Source: Bimastos eiseni (lineage: Eukaryota; Annelida; Clitellata; Crassiclitellata; Lumbricidae). Taken from it: a DNA stretch of 64,000 nucleotides. The stretch is taken from assembly GCA_959347315.1 (NCBI GenBank), contig OY365807.1, positions 10,750,192 to 10,814,191 on the forward strand, given 5' to 3'. The position numbers and the translations under genes are program-made. The notes under the pieces are model-generated. The model worked only from the letters and a program-made list of their open reading frames with translations. It did not search any database and was not told the origin of the DNA. Each line of letters begins with the position of its first letter. Positions within the stretch are counted from its first letter, which is position 1. This document shows, one piece after another, positions 57,537-64,000 of this stretch.

Positions 57537-60500
57537 TGAGTCCCAGTGAAACGGCAGTGGTTGTAAAAATTTATTAAATCTTCATTATAATTGTGCTTTG
57601 GTAATATTAGTTAGTGCTGAGTGAATTTAGTACCCTTTGAACCATAGCAGCTGTGAAGGGACCCATTTTGCTCTGCTTGTGATGTTGATCGCACCTCTGA
57701 ATAGCAAGGCTGTTCCCCTTCATGGTGCATGTTGTTACATGTCATTTCAAGTGTGCAATTCCTCCATATAAATTGTCTTATGTTTCTTCACAGCATTGCA
57801 AGCGTTATTATTATTATCTGCATCCTGTGTCGCTCATTCGTTTCAGATAAGCGGTTGTCTGTTTGTTGGGTGCTTTTTAGTGTGAGTGTTGGTTGTTAGA
57901 TGAATTTGCAGGCAGTGGATGAAGTATTTATGAACTGTTGTTGGAAAAGAGGAGATTGAATTCACGAGTGATTGCTTTACCTCTAGTTCAGCTTTTGGTG
58001 TTGTAGTGAATTTTTGCGAATCGTTTTGTTAGACCGCAAATATTTCCTTTCAGATCGGTTCGTATTTTTCATTTGATTGGACTTGATGTGTTTCACGTGC
58101 ATGTTCTTTGAGTAGCACTAACCTTGATCAAAATCTGCAACCTTTTGTTAGGGCATTTTGATCAATTGGTTTGTACAAATTAATGAGACTACAACGATAA
58201 CTTTGCGCAATTATTATTAATGCTGTGTGCTCTTGCGTGTTTCTAATGCACGTAGAAAGAGCTCAATTCATTGACCAGATTTACGGCTACATGTTCTTCC
58301 GAGTGCATGGTACCTTAGACTATTGTTGCTCGATGCCATTGCTCGTTGCTACCCGTTGAACTGGATCGCTGTGGGGAGTTGTTCATTTCTGTGGGTTTTC
58401 AGTTTTGTCGCAGTCTCTGAACGATTTGGTGATCCAAACATCTGAGTGCTTTTGGTCTGTTCATGTTCGATTGATTTCAATCCATCTGAATTTTATATCA
58501 GGTTCTGGTATTGCCTTTGTCTGTCTTGTCAAATGAGAGTGTCCCGTAGGCCCATTGACGAGGCACCGCTCTGTCTGATTCTATGACAAAGTGCTGTATA
58601 AATTAATACCTGGATACTTCTTTTGCAATCTGGTATGTAGCTTGTGTTCAAGGTTAAATTCAAGGGTACCATTCTCTCCATAACAAAGTATTGTTAATAA
58701 GAAATGATTGTATTAATGTTAAATTATATTCTGATTTTTGTGAAAAATGAAATTACGATAATTATATGCAAATATGGAGGATGGTTGTACTTGCAAATTG
58801 ACAGTATGATGTGCACTTGATTTAAAATTTGTTTCAACATTCTGACTGATGTTAGATAGTTTCGTGTTATGCAGTGCAAGTTGTACAGTTTTAAAATTAC
58901 CTCTTGTTTTTTTTTCAAAGAAACCCAACCAAATGCGCATCTAACTTTCTTAAACTTGCAACTGCTGCTTTAAAGTACATCCTTTGGGATTGAAGTAAAT
59001 TTCCTCTTTTCACTCTACCTGCATACTGTCATCCCAACCTCTAGTGTCGTGCTATTGATTGTCTCTACCATAGTTGATCCTAGTTTAACACCAGTTATTA
59101 TATATAATATTAAGATCATTGTGATGGCAATCACTGCGGTGTTTGTTTGCAATGTGAAGGAATATGTTTCATTATTTAAGTAGTAGAGTAAAATGACCTC
59201 TATTTCATTTATTGATTAACTAATCAATTGTTTTAATGAAAAATTTATGGGCCAAATCCTCTATCTCTGCTCAAGTTGTCTACTATGCTGTCATGATTTC
59301 CTGTTGTCTGCACTTGTTAATTAGAATTTGGAAAGCAACGGTCATAATATAAATGCATTGTAGTGTAATGCTATTGTTATGATACGTTAGGAACCCCAGA
59401 AGTCTTTATGTAGAGATCAGGAGGTTTTGATTCTGTACTTGGTATTGTCTTACTGTGCCAGAAAGTTCGGGTCATGTAATGCAATTATCGTGTCTCGTGC
59501 TTCACTATCAACAGAAGTTCTGACAAGTGCATTGAGTTACATCAGTATGTTTCAGATGAAGTGGCTTGACATCCTCAAACTTATTGCCTGTTTTATTTAG
59601 AAGGCTGGAATGCACACCCTGAACTGGAGGGTGAGAGACAAGCGCGGCAGTAATCAGCTGCCTGCCACGTGGATGGATGAATCTGGTGAACATTTTATCA
59701 GATAGAGTGGTTTACAATTCACTAGTTTGGTCTTTAGTACCTGGTGAGACAGATTGGGTTTGGAATGTGGTTTAGAAGCAATGGTAAAAATGATGGATTG
59801 TACATTATGATAAATAAATGTTAGAGGTTTTCCTATTATGACCTAGCTCAGTGTTCAATAATAATTGATCAGCCGAAATCCTTTTGAATGGATGTAACAA
59901 ATTGCAATGCGATCTAAGGTTCCCACTTTCTGTGCTTGTGCCGAGATTTTAGCATCAGTATACTGCAGAATCAAAACAGTTTGCAGGCTGTGGTGGCTTT
60001 CCTGCTTCGGTTTATTATTAAAATAATTTTTAATATTGTCAAAGAAATTGTTAATTTTGGTTTGAGAGGTAAATTATTAGGTGGAGTAAATATGGTATGG
60101 CCAAGAATTCTTAATGTCACATGAAGCTGCATCAGGAGACCAGCATGAAGTAAGAAGCATTTAAGGGTAACATGAATAGATTTCAATTGTTGTCTGGTAC
60201 TCTAGTCTTTAGACTGCATCACACTACACAAGAGATTGTATACTATTAAAAAAATTTGTATTAACAGTTCTCATTGTTGAAAGCATTAATGAACAGAGTT
60301 AAAGACCATAATAATTAAGCTGTGTATAGTATTTGGACGTTTATTTTTACTACTGCCACAACTATGTTGTGCTCCATCCCCCAGCCATTCTGACTACTTC
60401 GAATGCTATTCCACTCCAATGCACACTTAGAAATGATTCATGTTCTCAACAAATAATGACTAAACGATCAAGTATTGTTATTGGAATTTTTACGTCCTGC

Positions 60501-61900
60501 ACAGTGAATTCTACTTAGCATTTATTATCATTAGTGTTGAATGTCAGGCCACGCTTCGTCAATCTCACTCTCCAGGAGATGTTGTGTTATGTCACTTAAG
60601 TGGCTTACTGAACATAGTACTTGATTTTGGGCTCAATCAGCTTCACAAGTGGTGTAGTACTTGAGTCACATGTTTGCGGACATCTTGATCTCTCAAATTC
60701 CTGGTGCAATGCATATATTCTGAATGAACAGTTGATGCTGCATGATATAATCTGATTAGGTTTCATAGTTGCACTCATTAGTTGGCCAAATGATTCCTCA
60801 GGACTAGTTGGAAGGGGTGTAGGTGATGGCAGCATGTGGTGTTACCTTACATACCTTGTTGTTGCATGATTTTCGTACCTGTGCAGTCTGAGAATGCACA
60901 TGGGTAGGGCAAGGGCTGACGAGGGCGGATATTCCGTGTAGTTTTTCTATTATTTAGGGTCATTTGTTCTCGTTTACTAACCACCGTTTCTGCACAAATG
61001 CCCTGGCAAAGTCTGTCGAGTCGAATAATAATCTGTAACGTCGCGTTTGACAAAGTTGATCATTTACTGAACATGGTTTCCGTACTGTACATATTTTTGC
61101 AGAATTTGTGGAAGGGCGTCGAGACCCAGATATGATGTGATGATTCTATTGACATTTGTAATTCAACACAACCTGTATGTATAATTTCGTTGATTTAACA
61201 ATCTGGTAAATTTTCTTTGAGTTTGCTTTCTTGTCTTTGGAGACTGGTTGGTTCGACTTGGAAGGTGTATTTAGGTAATTTATCAGAACAATTGTATGGC
61301 ACCTTCACTCCAGAGGTGCTGAGTATGCTCAGAGGTAGTAAGGTTATACCAATATCGCCCGGTTTTTTTATTCTTTTTTTTATTTTTACATCTTTAATTC
61401 TGACCACCCTATTCTTAAAATTTGCCTGGCTTTTTTGTATTTGGTATATCTTTTGATTCTGTATTCCATACCTTGAAATTTAACTGTTTTAAAATCATAT
61501 CTTCTGGTTCTCTTGCTAATATTGGCTGTTGCAATTTAGCACTCTTTAGCAAATTCTTTAATATATTCTTTAAATTTGACTGGCTTGTTGAATTTAACTA
61601 AATTATCTCCCTTCTTTTGGATATTTGACTGGCTTTCTAATTTGACATATCAGCTACTTTGGAAACTTTTCTGTTACTTTAAATGCATTTAGTATTATTC
61701 TTAACTTGAATCTTTTATAAGTTGAATACAGTTTTTTGAGGGGAGAGGGAAAGTTTTGACTCCTTATATAATTTTTCTCGCTTGAAATCTGACTGGCTTA
61801 TAAGTACATTTATAACCAGTCACACAAAATCAAAGTTCAATTACCTTTTAGAATTCAAGTCATACTTATTCTTATACAACAGCTATTATGCAAAAACTGT
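57537..61900. other. CpG-poor DNA downstream of AP1G1; possible extended 3' UTR
   Basis: No gene recognised. Open frames are short and compositionally random. AATAAA occurs at 59813-59818. A LINE/SINE-tail-like gtgctgtataaattaatac is near 58591. CpG scarcity matches the AP1G1 introns and changes back at about 61.9 kb. Confidence 0.35.
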
Positions 61901-63600
61901 GTCATGAAAGTCGGTTGAACTGTTGTATGGAACTAATACAGAATTAAAAAATTTCCTGAATTCGATAAACTAACGGAATGCAGCTATTTAGGGACTTCGT
62001 TGACTGGAGTAGAATTCGACGAATGATCGGAATTCGACGTATTTAGAGTCTCGACTTTATTCGTGTTTAAGGGTCAAGAAGAATAAATACATATGAGGCC
62101 AGAGGTCACCGTGCAATGAAGTACTTGAATCATTCGTCATTGTGATTCTAGAATTTTCGACTGTAATAACTGAAATGGTTGCGTGGAACGAGAGAACTGG
62201 CACCGTAGCACTGAATCTAAGTGTGGCGCTATCTAGCGATGAGTGAGTTGGTGCTTTTCCGACAGCGTTAATACTATTATTATTCTGCTGCCGATAAGAC
62301 TCGTACTTCCCCTCGTACTTCCGTTAAATTTAGACGCCTCGTGCTTCTCAACATCCTCATCGTGGTCCTGTTTCATGCCTCAGTCATTATGTCTATCTCT
62401 CCTAATCTTTTGCTCTGTATGTCTGCCTCTGTCCTAGTCTCTCTCTGTGTCTCCGTGAGTCTGCTTCGCGTAGTTGAAGCGTCCATATATCTCCCTTTCT
62501 CAGTGTGTCTAACACTGTCTATATACACGTAGGATCTTTCGCCCTTTCGAAGCCTTGTTTACTGTCACGTGCTTAGTGAGCACGTGCGTGTAAGTGCAAA
62601 ACTGATGCACGAGTTTTTTTAGGTTGCATCGGGTCTTCTGCAGCTAAATGCGATCCTTGATAACGATCTCTCCTGAAGCGATCGTTAAATCTGTTGGTAC
62701 CTGATGCGCTATGATAAGACTGTCTGGGAGATCACTCCCAATGACCCAGTAGTAGTTGTAACTCCTATCTTTTATATCTTGGCAAACTGTTGGTTTGTTG
62801 GTGAATGGTTTGTCCTTAATTAACTGACAACACCGTGTAGTCAGCGGTTTTGTGAGTTAGGCTACTTCAAATGATTATACATCTCTTGTCTAGAGGCGTA
62901 AGTAGGCTTATATAATAATAATTACTATTTATGGCGTTAATTTGGCTTGAGGATGCAGGGACAGGTACAGTTACCTACAGGCACACAAGAATGTGGCCTT
63001 TTCTAGTTTATTATATTAAAAAGTAATTATGGAACATTACACTGACATTTTTGTTTTTAATTTTTTGGTTATATTCAATTTTTAAAGAAATTTTCGGTGA
63101 ACCTTTACTTAGGCCTAAATGCGTTTAGGGATAATTGGATAATTTTGGAAATAGATTATTTATTTTTGAGTTACACCTATAGGCCTATAGGTCTGTACGT
63201 ATGCTTCCTCCGCTTAATGTCATAGTCATCTATAGGCGCCCTAATAGCGGCGTGACTGTTACGGGCGCCGTAGCATTGTTATTAATATTATTATTATTAT
63301 GAGACCCAATGACGATGCGCATTTGAGATTTTAAACAATAGAGTCTCGTGATAGCAGTATATAGAAGTGGTGAACACGGTCTTCGGTTGTTGTCAGAAGA
63401 TGCACCGTCCAGAAGCCTCTGGTTCCTTCCAGGTAGATGTGAAGAACGGAAATCACTCGCAAGGTGGCACAAGCCGTGACTTACCTGGAGACAGATCTGC
63501 TAATGGCCCAGAGGTGCTATAGTTGAAAGTAGTTAGTTGGGAGAGAAATTTCTTATTTGACACATAGGTCACGCAGGAATACATTATATTGGAGTAGAGT
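61900..63600. other. Intergenic, CpG-replete, no gene recognised
   Basis: TAGGCCTA palindromes reappear at about 63112 and 63182. An inverted pair of CACGTG E-boxes is at 62566-62586. Confidence 0.45.
62566..62586. promoter_or_regulatory. Palindromic pair of CACGTG E-boxes
   Basis: CACGTGCT (62566-62573) and its exact inverse AGCACGTG (62579-62586), separated by five bases. This could bind bHLH proteins as a pair, or be chance. No gene attached. Confidence 0.25.
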
Positions 63601-63779
63601 GGAGAAGTTTGTGGGTGAATGAGTAAATGAGTAGATGAATGAGTAAACGAATGAATAAGTGAGGATTGACAATTAGACGAAGTGACTGAACGAAGATGAT
63701 AGGTGAGCAATGGAATGAGAACGAGGATTGACTGAATGAGCGAGTCATTGAACGAGGCAGAGAGTCAGCGAGTTATTTA

Positions 63780-63975
63780 TATTTAAGGAGAAAGAGAGAG
63801 ACAGAGAGAGAGACAGAGAGAGACAGAAAGAGAGAGAGAAAGAGAAAGAGAGAGTCAGTGAGTAAGTTTTATATAAGGAGAGAGAGAGACAGAGAGAGAC
63901 CGACAGACAGGCAGACAGACACAGAGAGAGAGAGAGAGAGAGAACGGGAGGGAGGGAGGGAGGGAGGGAGTGAGA
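63780..63975. repeat. GA-rich purine tract
   Basis: Almost 200 bases of agagagagac and agagag units ending in gggagggaggg. Nearly all purine on the plus strand, hence able to adopt triplex (H-DNA). Preceded at 63610-63760 by (GAAT)n-like sequence. Confidence 0.9.
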
Positions 63976-64000
63976 GATGCCGAAGAGTTGAGGGCAGTCT

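Overview
The window is eukaryotic nuclear DNA, most likely from an invertebrate deuterostome (echinoderm, hemichordate or cephalochordate; echinoderm is my leading guess). The evidence is: split genes with GT-AG and GC-AG introns; a SINE carrying a Deu-type central domain; many degraded CR1/L2-like and RTE-like non-LTR retrotransposons; several hAT-type elements with 8-bp target duplications; abundant microsatellites; and many copies of the palindrome TAGGCCTA. There is no bacterial or viral gene organisation. Almost all open frames in non-exonic DNA are chance or repeat-driven.

Layout. 1-13.6 kb is gene-free, CpG-replete DNA filled with old transposon pieces: at least three LINE 3' ends on the minus strand, one LINE 3' end on the plus strand at 12.6 kb, an RTE-like reverse transcriptase relic at 8.1-8.8 kb, and a Deu-type SINE at 13.2 kb. 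13.67-20.65 kb holds a three-exon calmodulin-like gene (171 residues, four canonical EF-hands). Its introns carry a U2 snRNA-headed repeat, large trinucleotide tracts, a 10-bp minisatellite and an RTE 3' end. 21.8-22.3 kb is a 19-bp minisatellite. 25.64-26.0 kb holds a second, small EF-hand gene (75 residues, two EF-hands). 27-32 kb contains MITEs and a nested pair of terminal-inverted-repeat elements.

33.2-56.55 kb is one complete housekeeping gene, the gamma subunit of the AP-1 clathrin adaptor (AP1G1). It has 21 coding exons joining into an 830-residue protein, with every exon phase consistent. A YY1-like element and a candidate 5' UTR exon lie near 32.27 kb. Two of its introns begin with GC instead of GT. 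Intron 20 holds a large GAT/GAC tract and two hAT elements, and intron 21 a third; these three, and one MITE at 27.6 kb, each have a perfect 8-bp target duplication.

The AP1G1 introns and the DNA to about 61.8 kb are visibly poor in CpG, rich in TpG and nearly free of TAGGCCTA, unlike the flanks. This fits mosaic gene-body methylation and suggests that the transcription unit may extend well past the stop codon. 62-64 kb returns to CpG-replete intergenic DNA ending in a long purine tract.

I found no operon-like or defence-like novel system. The most unusual items are the U2-headed repeat, the family of hAT elements with arrays of short TCGG motifs, the two GC-AG introns in one gene and the CpG domain.
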